Assembly (NCBI GenBank): GCA_033439765.1 | Contig: JAULSN010000001.1 | Span: 8,432,001 to 8,496,000 of the forward strand | Origin: Lasiosphaeria ovina | Taxonomy: Eukaryota; Ascomycota; Sordariomycetes; Sordariales; Lasiosphaeriaceae | DNA: 64,000 nucleotides | Direction of reading: 5' to 3' | Shown: piece by piece, positions 12,238 through 23,379 of the stretch | Layout of the letters: each line of letters opens with the position of its first letter | How positions within the stretch are numbered: position 1 is the stretch's first letter | Position numbers and translations under genes: made by a program | Notes under the pieces: generated by a model | Told to the model about the DNA's origin: nothing | What the model saw: only the letters and a program-made list of their open reading frames with translations | Database searches by the model: none

Positions 12238-13131
12238 ATGCGCTACCATCCCGCAAGACTTGTCCGCATTTTGCAAACCCTATCACACTTTGCCTCGAGA
12301 CCATCGCGAGCATTCCGCCCACCTGTGAGAACCGCCACAACGTTAAAGTCCATGTCGTCAATCCCCTTTCTTGGCAGCCTCTTCAGCACCTCAGCCTCAG
12401 CAGCCAAAAACATGACGTCGTCATTTCCCGACGAGAGGAACCCAGATGAGTGGAGGGCTGTCCTCAACAAGGGTACGTTTCATGCGAGCAACGAGAGCGA
12501 CAATGTCTAAAACCTCAATCATTTGCACTCCATTATGTATTCCACCTCAAAATCATGGCGATGCATTTTTCGAGGCTGAACTCCCTTCCCCCCTTTTTAG
12601 GGGGGGAAGAAGCGCGAATAGCCGTGCCTTCAAGGACTCACCCACTAACATGCACCCGCAGAGCAATTCCGCATCCTGCGCGAGAAGGGCACCGAGCCGG
12701 CCGGGTCGGGCACCTTCGACAAGCACTACCCCAGCGAGGGCGTGTACGCGTGCGCGGGGTGCTCGGCGCCGCTGTACCGAGCGACGCACAAGTTCAAGTC
12801 CGGGTGCGGGTGGCCCGCGTACTACGACAGCATCCCGGGAGCTGTCAAGTGCCACGAGGACCGCAGCTGGGGCATGGCGCGGACCGAGATCGTGTGCGCC
12901 AACTGCGGCGGCCACCTCGGCCACGTCTTCAAGGGCGAGGGGTTCCCGACACCAACCGACGAGCGGCACTGCGTCAACAGTGTCAGCCTGACTTTCTCTC
13001 CTGACGATGCCACCGCCGCCGCCGCCGCCCCTGCGTCGCCGGCTACCGAGGGCTCCAAGGCTGAAGAGGATGTGAAGGCTGAAGAGGATGTGAAGGATGA
13101 TGAGGATAGCAAGCCGGAGAGCAAAGTCTAG
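12238..13131 (+). CDS. msrB: Methionine-R-sulfoxide reductase (MsrB), probably mitochondrial
   Basis: Two exons, 12238-12472 and 12662-13131; 234 aa. The SelR/MsrB domain occupies about 60-195: zinc cysteines C109/C112 (YACAGC) and C157/C160 (CANCGGHLGHVF), probable resolving C127 in GCGWPAYY, and catalytic C182 in RHCVNSVSL. It reduces methionine-R-sulfoxide with thioredoxin. The first about 40 residues are Arg-rich and acid-free (MRYHPARLVRILQ...), typical of a mitochondrial presequence. In-frame ATGs at codons 39 and 60 could yield a cytosolic form. The C-terminus is an unusual Ala stretch followed by an acidic/Lys tail with repeated KAEEDV units, lacking in bacterial homologues. The 189-nt intron is longer than most in the window. 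Confidence 0.93.
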
Positions 13132-13580
13132 AATGTTCCCTTTGTTTCTTTTCTCCTTTGTGTTTGTATGAACAGTCGACAGGTGTCTCAAGGCGAGATG
13201 AATGTACCTTATGATATGACGAACATAACTAAGTTGTTTGACCAAGTGTAGTGCTTTTCTTGAGATTGATGTGACAGCGTATTTAGCACTTCTAATACTG
13301 GCTGCAAATGTAACACATACAGCTTTTCGTTTGGGTCCAAGTCCATAGTGCACTTGATTTATGAAACGCCGTTTTCAGGTTATATCTAGACAAACTCCTA
13401 AAGTATAGTTGTCGCATACGATTGCTTTTGCCTCGCGTGTCCGAGCAAGTAACTAGGCAAGGGCCGGGTAGATTGTATTATAGCTATTCTTAAAGCAAGA
13501 CTCGAATTGAAGCAGTGGAAAGTCGGGCTAGATACAGTCTTCGGATGCTAAACCTCCAAATATAGTAACTGTAGGCGTTG
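13132..13580. other. Convergent intergenic spacer
   Basis: 3' flanks of the MsrB gene and of the unrecognised gene on the opposite strand. AT-rich; no gene seen. Confidence 0.5.
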
Positions 13581-15897
13581 TTAGGAAGCACCCTTCGAAT
13601 CCCGAGCATGCTTCATCTTTTGGAAAGTAGCGGCTGCTATATTGTCCAGCCGCTTTGCCCATGCCTCCCCGTATTTTGCCCAAACCTGGCAGGCCTTCTC
13701 CAAGTCGTCAACCAGGTCAGTTTCGTGTCTGCCCTTTTCCATCAGGTCTTCCCATAGTCTTGTTGCCTCGCGTAACCCTTCTTGGTTAAGCTCGGCGATT
13801 CGAAGCAACAAGTTATCGTCTTTCCTGTTTCTAGAGTCAATTCCATGCGCAACCAGACCAGGGGATTGTATTCTGGTTTGTTTGGGATGCGGATAGGATT
13901 CGTCGTCAAAGCTTGCAGTCCTCAGCAGCTGCTCGTGTCTTGAAGAGAAAAATCGGCTGCTCCTATCTCTTGAAATGCTGCTAAATTGGTCGTTTGTCAT
14001 TAGGGGGCTGTCTTCGGAGATGGGCGCCATCCTCGATGCCTGCTGACTTTCATGAAGCGCGGCCGCATTATATCGGCTGAGCAGATCTTTGTCGACAGTT
14101 TTTTCCCTCAGCCGTTTCCGCCGGATTCTTTTTGACTGATGCGGGTTGTTTTCTGCGTTCTGGTGCTCATCTAATACACTCGGTAAATTCTCCAGACTTC
14201 GTGGTTTATCATGAGACATTATAAGAGGCAGTTTGTCTGTGAGACTGCGCTGTCTGCTGTCTGCATTTGCTGAACTTCTGCCGGGCTCTCCAGTTTGCGT
14301 GGAATGAGAGCGGTCTTCGTGCAAAAACTCTCGTCCTGGTGCGTGAACAATATCTCGGCTTCCGAGCGTCTTGTCGAAGGGTTTGGAGAGAGTGTATAAT
14401 GTAGAGCCCTGGAATCCAGAGGTAATCGGAGATCTTCTTGGCCTCGGTCTACCAGAAGTGCTGGTGCCTATTTTGCTGACCTTGTAGATACCTTCCCCAA
14501 GGATTCCAGGAATTCCCAACGTGGTCGCAGGGCGTTGAGGTACCGATGGCCAACCTGAATGTAAGTGTAAAGCCTGCCCCGTTGGCTGACTTGGCGGACG
14601 ACTGGGAGGCAAGTATCGCATGGTGCCGTCCATGTATGGGGAATACTGAGCATGTGTCCCGGATTGAGAAGCAGTTGGTGGGCTTAGGCTATGGAGGTTT
14701 GGCGAACGACTAAACGGTCTAAACACTGGCAAGGAGTCGTTGGTGGGGACCACCAATAATCCGACTGGTGCATTTTCTGAGGCTGTATTGAGGCCCTCGC
14801 TGGATTGGACATGCCCGATATTCAGGTTCAATGTCCTTAGTTCTCGAAGAACTGTGTCGAACTCGGACATAGTCCAAAACTTGACCGTGAGCGTGCATAA
14901 ATTCTGTGCTAATATGTCAGATTCATTGCATTGCGCTTGGGGAAAACGAATAAAAGGCAGCTTGCATTTTCTGTTGGCCTTGGGTATCGGAAGACAAGAA
15001 CATGGTCTGTGGTAAAGCAGTCAATCGTATGCTGGGAGGCTGATTTCGTGTCCGCCGAGGCGAGTGAGAATGAGTCCAATTCCAGCCTTTCCTACAGTAT
15101 CACGACGATCAGATGTCTGCTCTTCCGAGGTTTCATGATAAGAAGCTGCAACCAACCAGCTCATCTGCCCTGTCTTTGACATGTACCATCAAGAGGGGAC
15201 GGCGAATAGGGGTCCTAGTTTGTGAGCCAGTGTATGGTCTGCGAGGGGCAAGGTCAATTTGCATCTTCAGCACGAGCTGGGGGTTCCTGTATCCATTCAC
15301 AGTGCCGTTGATAAACACGCTTTCCAGACTGAAGCGGCGGGCCCAAGGCCCGACTTGCCTCGCGTCGTCTGACCCAGCCATCCCAGATGGCGGAAGAACA
15401 AGTGATCAGGCAGGCACAGCCGAGACAGTGAGCAGGCTACAGGATCAATAGCGGATTGTACCTGACCATGCGCTGGACTGTATTGATCATCGAAGTACGT
15501 GGAAGAAGGATGCGTGATGAAGGGGGGAAGGGGCCAAGGCCGATTGACCGCGCTTACCCAACCCAGAGCTTTTGGCGAGACCTTCCTTATAATTTAAAGG
15601 ACTGCTAAAAGTATCGGTACGTATATGAGACTTAATATCCGAAGCGGACAGGTATTCGCTTTTGGTCCTCCATGTTTGGAAGGCGCGACCCCTATAGGGC
15701 TGGCGCAGCAGCGAATCGGAAGATCTAAAGCTCAGGAAGCTGCTATGGTGGAATTCAAGAGAACTAAACGGAGCCACTGCTAGTACAAAATCTTTGGCCA
15801 TAAACTTCCAACATTGAAGACCTGGCAGCTTACAGGCGATCGTGGACATGGGGTGGCCGTACATTTCGACTCGCGACTTTTTCCAATTAAGAGACAT
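13581..15897 (-). CDS. Unrecognised multi-exon gene, possible Rec114-like meiotic protein
   Basis: I do not firmly recognise this gene. The long 3' exon is clear; the proposed model is 15897-15558, 15368-15187, 14978-13581, giving 639 aa with all phases closing. The two introns (189 and 208 nt) are longer than usual, so an extra small exon may be missed. N-terminal pieces look beta-rich and globular (GPWARRFSLESVFING, NPQLVLKMQIDL, CKLPFIRFPQAQ), followed by a helix (ESDILAQNLCTL). The centre (about 240-540) is Ser/Pro-rich and disordered. The last about 70 residues are helical and charged (LNQEGLREATRLWEDLMEKG, KYGEAWAKRLDNI). A globular, PH-like N-terminus, a disordered middle and a short C-terminal helical part match the architecture of Rec114/Rec7, but this is inference from layout only. 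Confidence 0.5.
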
Positions 15898-18437
15898 TTT
15901 CGCTTCCGCCAGTGAGTTTTGAATCCTGCAGGTATTAGTGGGCTATCTGTCCCGCCGGCTCGGCGACAGGGGCGGAGGTGCCTGGTGGTGGGCATAGCTC
16001 GGCTGAAGAGGCAGCGACATATTTTATCTCAGCAGGCTCAGACCTCTTTCTTAGGCAGTGTGATACTAGAGAACAAAAAAGGCCTGTATACTTAAAGGCA
16101 CGCAAATTTCGGCATGGCTGAGGTCCTTTCTATCCTAGGTTATGCTTCTCTGATTCTGCTTAGATTAATTCGATATTGAAAGGAAAGAACTACTATAAGG
16201 ATATAGAACTAAGTTCCTCAAAAACATGTACCGCTACCTATATAAATCAGGCTGCATTCTGCGCTTGGACTAGACCCTTTCACCACTCCCTTGTGCTTAT
16301 GCTTCTATTCGCTCAGAATTTGAATGTAATCCCGCTGGCCCTGTCTGTGCTCTCTTACTTTTCATCCACCGCGCACGTCTCATCAGTATAACACCGCGAC
16401 TGTGTATGAGATCATGACACCTCCAGCCAGCCATCTTATCTAGGTCCATATAATTTCGTTATTACATAGAGGCATGGGACAACAACCCGACTGTGGGAAT
16501 CGTATATACCTACCCCTTAGCTGTCTCTGAATATTAAGTGCCCGCCAGAGTATCGGAACGATTAACTAGCTTCGAAGTAGAACTTGAATACGAGATCCTA
16601 ACACATGAAAGCATTATCAGGCATGTTCAGTAACAAATACAATGACCACCCCTCTGCAAAGTTTCGGACTTTCTTTTCAGATTATGGCTCACATGTTTCC
16701 AAGCATAATAGGGAGATTGTAATTTTATTGTCTTTCTAGTGCTTAGTAGGAATGGGCGAAGGTTGTCCCTTCTCCGTCTTATGGGTCGACTATCGGCTAT
16801 CACCAATAGCCCAACTTTGCTTACCAGAATCGTTCTTTCCAGGCCCCAAGCCAAGTGATTCACATACCTTATCTACCCTCTTAGCATCTTCTTCCTAAAG
16901 CCACCAACACAAAGATCTACAAATTCGCCGCATCACGCAGATGGGGGCCGACATAGTGCAAAGGGTTCACCGACTGATTTCTCACGGCTCACCTCCCATG
17001 AAAAGACGGGCGAGAACATACCTTTGCTGGCCATTGAGTTTGCGATGGGAGACTCTCAGAGAGGACATTGACAGAAATAAGAGGTGTCCAGCACGAGAAT
17101 TCTTTCTATTCTAAACTAGACTCTGATCAAGATAGAGAGAGGACGGACGGGCCCAAAGGCCCATAGCTCAATATCCCACTCCCCACTGTACCCTATGCCA
17201 TCTCCCGCGTCCCAAGCCAGCTAAGATTCCCGAGCCCCCAAGTTAGAAGCCCACCACCGTCCAGCAGAGCAAATCCCCAACTACTTTTTATTTCGTTGGC
17301 TAAACCGTCAGGGTATATATATGAAGAGCTCGAGGGGTCCTTAGCGGCGTATGCCCGTTGCCGCGGGAACTCCTCCGTTGCACGTGTTGCAAATGCTGCA
17401 TTTATTGTGCTTGTTGAGTGCGGCAACCCAAATCCAGCCCGTCTAGCTGCAAGAGCTGCAGGTTGTTTTCTTATGCTCGTCCGTAATGATGGACGTGCCG
17501 AGGCAGTTTCTAGCGACGGGAACTGTTCCGAAAGGTAAGTAGATGGACATATCAGTCAAAGGACCACCATATCGATTTGGAGAGAAGCACACCAAAATTG
17601 CTCCTTCAGGGCGCCTCTTAGGCTCTTTTCGACAACTTTGCCAAATTGGGTCGTCAGCGACCAAATCTGAAACTCGTGATGTTTTCCTACGCCACTGAAT
17701 GTCCAATTTTAGCTTCTCGTTTTCAAACAGCTGGCCACAGTACACGTAATAGCTAGCCTTATCTTGATACCTCCTTACACGGCGTAGTCATCGCCAAGCC
17801 TCCCTTCAGCTAAGCAGGAGGGCACCCGGCCTTGAGATGTGCCAGATCCAGCCAGGAAGTCTTGAAAACAAAGCAGGACGCTCCGGCCCCTGAAAGTTGA
17901 TTAGTCTGGTTCTTTTAAGCTTGGCAGTACCTAAGACTTGCTTGCACTACTAGTATGTGCTGGAATTGCGGCGGTACCTTCAAGTTTCTTTGATTGGCTT
18001 TATTGATTAGTTGTAATCCTTGTTACTCACATAAGCCAGGTAGTGCCAAGACAGACTTTCAGGGGCTTGACTCCTTGAGTGTACCTTTGGGAGGAACACT
18101 AGCGGCGCCCGTGTCGACTGATTACTCGGGCCGCCGTCGTGCTGACCGAGGTCGGCGATGTGCTAACCTTGGTCGGCGCGCCGCCTTCCATGAAGAGGCG
18201 CTGGCTCGCGGCCTAATACAAGATACAGTCAACCCACCCGTTTGAAAGGCACCACCTACTTTACCCACGGATTAAATAGGCCTGGGGCGTTCCCTTTGTC
18301 TCTCTCGTACCTAATCTACTTAATAGGAACTACATAAATGATAACCTGAGCAGATAGGGAGGCCGAGGTATCAACGGAGCGAGCTAGCGAACGGAATTGA
18401 ATTTTACTTACTTAATTCGTACACAAGCTAGTTGTGG
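15898..18437. other. Gene-poor, partly AT-rich region
   Basis: About 2.5 kb without a supported gene. Short frames exist (for example 17443-17745 minus, 17994-18245 plus) but none has a recognisable motif or a splice-supported extension. Stretches around 16.1-16.9 kb are AT-rich. This could include old degraded repeats, but no terminal repeats were found. Confidence 0.45.
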
Positions 18438-18966
18438 TCATGTACGACGAGTCTTGCCCCCTTTTGCAGTTTTCTGTTTCTTCCCGTCAGTCTTGTCTTC
18501 TTGTCTATGAAAACAGGACCAAAACAATAGCGAGGCGTTTGGAATTAATGGCGGAGGACTGTAACTGTAATATGCATCCCGTGGATCGACGCTTACAGCA
18601 TTTTCCGTTAGCGGCCCCCGCTCGGTTTCTATCTTGAGGTGATCGCTTAGATAAGACGAGACAAACATGCTGCCAATCCCCACGGCGACGACCAGCCCGA
18701 GTAGGATGCCGAAGTAGTAGAGAACCTATTCGCGGGTGCTGCGGGCGCGTGATAGACTGCCTGCTTGGAGTTGTAGGATGATGCGGGTGTCCGACCCGGG
18801 AACGGTGTGCTGGTGGTTGGACACCCGTTCTTCTGCCCCTTGCTGGGTAGTTGGTACTTCGGTCATTTACGAAAGGCGTGTATGGGGGAGGTAGGGTCAT
18901 GTTTTCCCACTGCCGCGAGGTTCTTTCGCCGGTGTATGCCGCTGGCAGGGCTGATGTCAGCGCCAT
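18438..18966 (-). CDS. Possible small single-TM membrane protein (or pseudogene)
   Basis: Two readings. Model A: ATG at 18966, exon 18966-18871, intron 18870-18726 (GTAAAT donor, AATAG acceptor, phase 0 on both sides), exon 18725-18438; about 127 aa. Model B: an unspliced frame from the ATG at 18866 to 18438 with a single TAG at 18728-18726. In both, the second part carries a clear membrane helix (VLYYFGILLGLVVAVGIGSM) followed by FVSSYLSDHLKIETERG and a basic end. In model A a short Pro/Tyr-containing N-terminus precedes it. No family is recognised. The clean splice signals exactly across the stop make A slightly more likely, but the surrounding region is gene-poor, so the call is weak. Confidence 0.35.
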
Positions 18967-20326
18967 CGTGAGGAGTGAGATGACTTACTGTTTCTGTTGT
19001 TGTTGCCTGTGTTCGTGGAAGCGTACGAAGTGGCAGGAAATGCCTCGTTGTTAACGTCTTAATCTTTGCACCAAAATAACGTGTGGAAAAGGCAAGAAAA
19101 CTTTGTAGTGGGGAGTTTAAAGAATTATGTCACGGCAGGTGTAAGACGCTGCAGGCGCAGCTGCTAGAGTGGCTATATATAGCCCACTACGGTCGCAAGT
19201 TTCAAACTTGCGATTCTAGACATCCTTTTGCAGGGAGGGGTAGCGGTACACGTAGTATAGTGGGACTACTAGCTGCGCCGTCATAAAGTTATACTAGATG
19301 GGTAAAAGTAACTTAACTAGGTATATCCGATAAATTGTAGGTCTATAACTCTAGTAAATAAAAAAGTCGCTAACTCCGATAACAAAGATCGCCCTCACTG
19401 GCTGTTGGAATGACAAGGTCATTCGTTCAATAGTCACTATAGTAACCAATTGCGAAAGGAGGGGCGGTTGTGGTGGTTGTATTCTTCTGTGTTCTTATGT
19501 AAAAGGATCACGAACTACGGGGACAGGATGCGGGTGGCTTTGGCGATGCTCCGTGGTCACGTGTTGGTGGCGTGTGGCCCGTGCGCCCCAAGGTCACGTG
19601 CGCCCCGCGCGCTAACAACTCCTCACTATTTTTCTTGTCGACCAATCACAGCTCAGCAGCCGCATGAGCATGATTGATCGGTAATTCCTACACTGGTTTA
19701 TCTATGGGAGAGCGGACGGGATCCCGAGTTTCCCAGTGGGTATGACCGTATGTGTAAGATGTTGAACTAATCTTGCTTTTTGTTGCAGGCGATAGGGTGT
19801 TAGTGAGTCTAAAGAGACAGATTCCCATTCGAATTTCGATCTTGAGGATTTTCTATTTCCAAAGATATAAGATGTACTCTTGATGAATACGGGTTTTAAA
19901 GTAAAGCTCCCAAAATACTCTGTCTTTATATTTTCGGTATTAAATTGGGAGTGGGCCTCTTGTCTTCGGAGCGGCTCATCGATGTATGCTGAGGCGCCTC
20001 AGCCACAGTTTGGCACTGACAGGTGGCCCGTGCGCTCACGCTCATGCCAAGACCCAGTCTAGGCAGGGGGTTTCCAGCCAAAAATTTCCTTTCCCGCCTC
20101 GCGTCGCAAACGCCTACCGTTAGGACACTAAACCATCGCGCTCAGCATACCGCGACATTCGACAACCGAGAATCGAGATTTTGTCCCGCCACGGTCGCCC
20201 GCTCTATCAGTCTACCACAACAACAGCAACAGCAATTGAAGCTGGCCCACTGCTGCAGCCCGCTCTCGGCAACGTTAACGAGCAGTCTGTTGGTGTTGAC
20301 GCCGTGCTGCGGCTCGATGCGCGAAG
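18967..20326. other. Intergenic region, promoter side of the RSC9 gene
   Basis: No supported gene. It includes the compact multi-hairpin element at 19154-19279 and an AT-rich patch at about 19290-19450. The last about 300 bp before 20327 are the probable 5' leader of RSC9, with a CAACAG-rich run at about 20217-20234. Confidence 0.5.
19154..19279. repeat. Compact element with nested inverted repeats
   Basis: Outer imperfect arms GGCGCAGCTGCTAG (19154-19167) and CTAGCTGCGCC (19269-19279) enclose the palindrome GGCTATATATAGCC (19171-19184), a 10-bp inverted repeat TCGCAAGTTT/AAACTTGCGA with one central base (19193-19213), and a weak GTAGT/ACTAC pair (19252-19256, 19265-19269). It could be a remnant of a miniature transposon or a structured RNA; no target duplication was seen. 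Confidence 0.5.
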
Positions 20327-23300
20327 ATGGCTCCGCCAAACCCTGTCCCGGAGCATACCATCGAGCGCACCCCAGAGTATGAGGCCTTCATCGAGGAATT
20401 GCGCGCCTTCCACGAGGAGCGCGGCACCAATTTCGACCCCGAACCAAAGATGGGCACTATGAATGTCGACCTCTACCAACTGTTCAACTATATTGTCGAG
20501 AACGGCGGCTACGACAAGGTTTCGGACGAAAAGCTCATGTGGCGTAAGATGTGCGAAGGCCTGGGTTTGATGCGACACAACGCGCCGGCAGATGCCTACA
20601 CGCTGAAGCAGATATTCTACAAGAACCTAGCTGCGTACGAGATCAAGAAAGTCCACAACCAAGAGCCGCCGCCGCCCGAGATTCTTGAGTACACCACCGC
20701 AAAGGGCGGTTCGCTTCTGACTCGCACGCTGGAGAACTTCCAGGCCAAGGGCAGGGGCGACAAGGACGAATCCGGCGACGATGGGACCCCGAGTAGAGAG
20801 CGCCGTGCCGACGAGACACCCGGCTCCGGCCGTGCATCCCGCGGCCTCAGAGAAGCCCCGGCTCCCCGCGTCATTTTCCATCCCGACACAAACTCGTCTC
20901 GGCAGACGAGGCAACCGTCCGGCCAGCAACCCGCAGAAGCCAGTACGCCGTCCCAGCCGCAATCGCATCCTCACCATCGTCATCCTCACCACCCTCACCC
21001 TCACCCTCGGCCCCAGCCCATGTCCCAGAACAACACCCCCATTCCAGTGCACGCGGCACCCCATCCACACCCGAACCGCGGCGGCGCCTCGCATGGATTC
21101 AACCCCACCCCCCTCGACCCGGCCAGTGCTCTTGTACAAAACTACCAGCCACCTCCCCCACAGCAGCTGCAACTCCGTATTGTGGACACTCCTGCCAGCA
21201 ACCCCGATATATTTACCAGGAGGCAACGGATGCTGAGGCAGCCGCCCTCCTATACTTCCTCGAGCACGTCGACCCTAATACGTGCCTCTATTCCTGCGGG
21301 TAGGCTCCCCCAGTCCCCTGTCAGCAATTGCCCCCTTGTGACCTGCAATCATGCTTACAACTCCCAGGGAGCCTCGACGGGCCTAATATTTATGAGCGAT
21401 GTCTCTTAGCGCTCCGTTCCGGAATCCGGGCGGAGCAGGCCTATGGTCTCAACCACCTGGTCAAGATATCATATGAGCGCGGTGACAAGTACAAGTTCTC
21501 CCAATTCTCGGGACTTGCCGAGGGTCTGACCGAGTTTGCACTCGGAGTTGGAAGCCTATTTTACGATGTAGAATGGGCTATTTCCAACGACCCTGAGCTT
21601 GACGAAGGTGCGATCGGTGACCTCGATGGGATCAATGGATCCTCGGACATCCTAGAAAGGATCGCCCAACTCAAGCCCAAGGACGTCCAGGACAACTTTC
21701 AGCCCGCCGAGTTTACCGATCACCTGACCTTGATCACCGAGGCCGTCCTGACCATCCGCAACATGGTTATGCTCCAGGAAAATGCCTGGTTCATGGCCGA
21801 ATATCCCACCTTGAAGGATTTGCTGTGTATTCTTCTGTGCCTCCCAAACATGGATATCGTTGTGGAACTCAAGCATTTCGCGCTTGATATTGCCGAGCAG
21901 ATAACGCCATACTTGGTACTCGACTCGGATGATGCTCTTTACAAGACCTTGCTCGCCCAGCTCAGCTCCAACGACCGGGGTACCATTCTGACCGCGCTCC
22001 GAGCCATCGATCGCATTTCAATGAGCCATCCTACCGAAACTAACAAGCTCAGCGGAGTGCCGCCAGCTGTGCTCCAAAACCTCATGGACTGGCTTCTGCT
22101 AAACGACGATGAGTTGATGGACTCTTGTCTCGACTTTCTCTATCAGTACACAGCGGTAGTCCCCAACTTGGAGGTTCTACTAAAGTGCACCAATGTCGAG
22201 CACCTCGTCATGCACCTTACTCGCCTCTTGTCTCACGGCGGGAAACGGACAAACAAGGAGATCACCGTGAGTGAGGCCCACATTGCTTACGATGCCCCGT
22301 CCGAGGATCAAGTTGCACCTATCCCCCGCGACCTTTTGGAACGGCTCCTGTCTATGGAAGAGCACGAGCGCTGTTATGCGTGGCTGAGGTGCTTCTTCGA
22401 AGAAGACCCGGACTCGCAGATCACCCAGATTGCCATTTGGCAAGCATATAACGCTGCGTTTGTTGAGCCGCTCAGGCACATGAACCGGAGCATGCTAAAC
22501 GCCGCCGATTTTATACGAAATATCAGCACTGTATATCAGACCGCCGGGGCGCAGATCGTCCGAGACCAGGGCCCAAACGGGGAGGTCCAGAAGTTTATTA
22601 TTAGGGGTATTAAACCTCGACCTCACCCTATAAGCCCAGAGGGACGAGAGTACTTCCAGTGCTTGTGGGCGCGCGTTCCTGGAAGCCAAGTCAAGTGCGG
22701 TGTCTTGAACCTCTCAGTCGAGAAGATGTGGGAACACATACTAATGGATCACATCGGCGAAACCCGCGGCGAGGACAACAAGTTCCCGAACCGCGAAGGC
22801 TTGTTTACCTGCTCGTGGGGCAGCTGCACGAAGTACCGCAAACCCACCAAACTCCCTCTCGTCCAGTTAATGGTGCATATCAAGACGCATCTGCGCGCAG
22901 AGGAAGCGCTCCATATCGCCGCCCAGCACAAGGGCTCGGGCGCTGATATGCATGCCACCACCCCTTCCTCGGCGTCATCGGCGCCGAAACACCCCATGCC
23001 CAAACCCCGCGTTCTCAAACCGGCAAATACCATTATCATGACGTACGAGGAGACGGCCAGCGTGCGCGACGAACGCAACCCCAACGCGCCGCCCCAGGCC
23101 GCGGGTATTCCCCTTTCTGCAGTCCTCATCCTCCGTAACATTGCCCGGAATGTCGTTAAGACCGACTCCGAGGAGGCGCTGCTCAAGCAGCATAGGCTCC
23201 AGCAGGGTGGCGACGACAGTGACGATGAGGGCGGTAGTGGCGGTCCTGCCGCTGGCAACGGGATTTGGAATGAGCGCCTCTTCCGCCCCGTCATGCAGCG

Positions 23301-23379
23301 CCTGTGGGAGGTGTTTACGGAAAACCGTCTCCTGGCGCCATACATCACCAGTCTGTTCCAGCTGCTAGAACGCGACTGA
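20327..23379 (+). CDS. rsc9: RSC chromatin-remodelling complex subunit Rsc9 (ARID + RFX-like)
   Basis: Two exons, 20327-21299 and 21368-23379; 994 aa. The N-terminus has an ARID domain (about 10-115: EYEAFIEELRAFHEERGTNF, VDLYQLFNYIVENGGYDKVS, WRKMCEGLGL). A His/Pro/Ser-rich linker follows (about 160-320), including a run of HPH repeats near 21.0 kb. The central part is helical and repeat-like, as in Rsc9/ARID2. An RFX-type winged helix lies around 740-790 (YFQCLWARVPGS, LNLSVEKMWEHILMDHIGE), followed by a C2H2-like finger (CSWGSC ... HIKTHL) and an acidic loop (DDSDDEGGSGG). Rsc9 is a DNA-binding component of the SWI/SNF-class RSC complex in the nucleus. Domain order and length match the family. 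Confidence 0.93.

Noticed and set aside
12446..12991. 181-184-codon frames over the MsrB gene
   Set aside because: They read through the MsrB intron in other frames; the MsrB frame has all catalytic and zinc residues.
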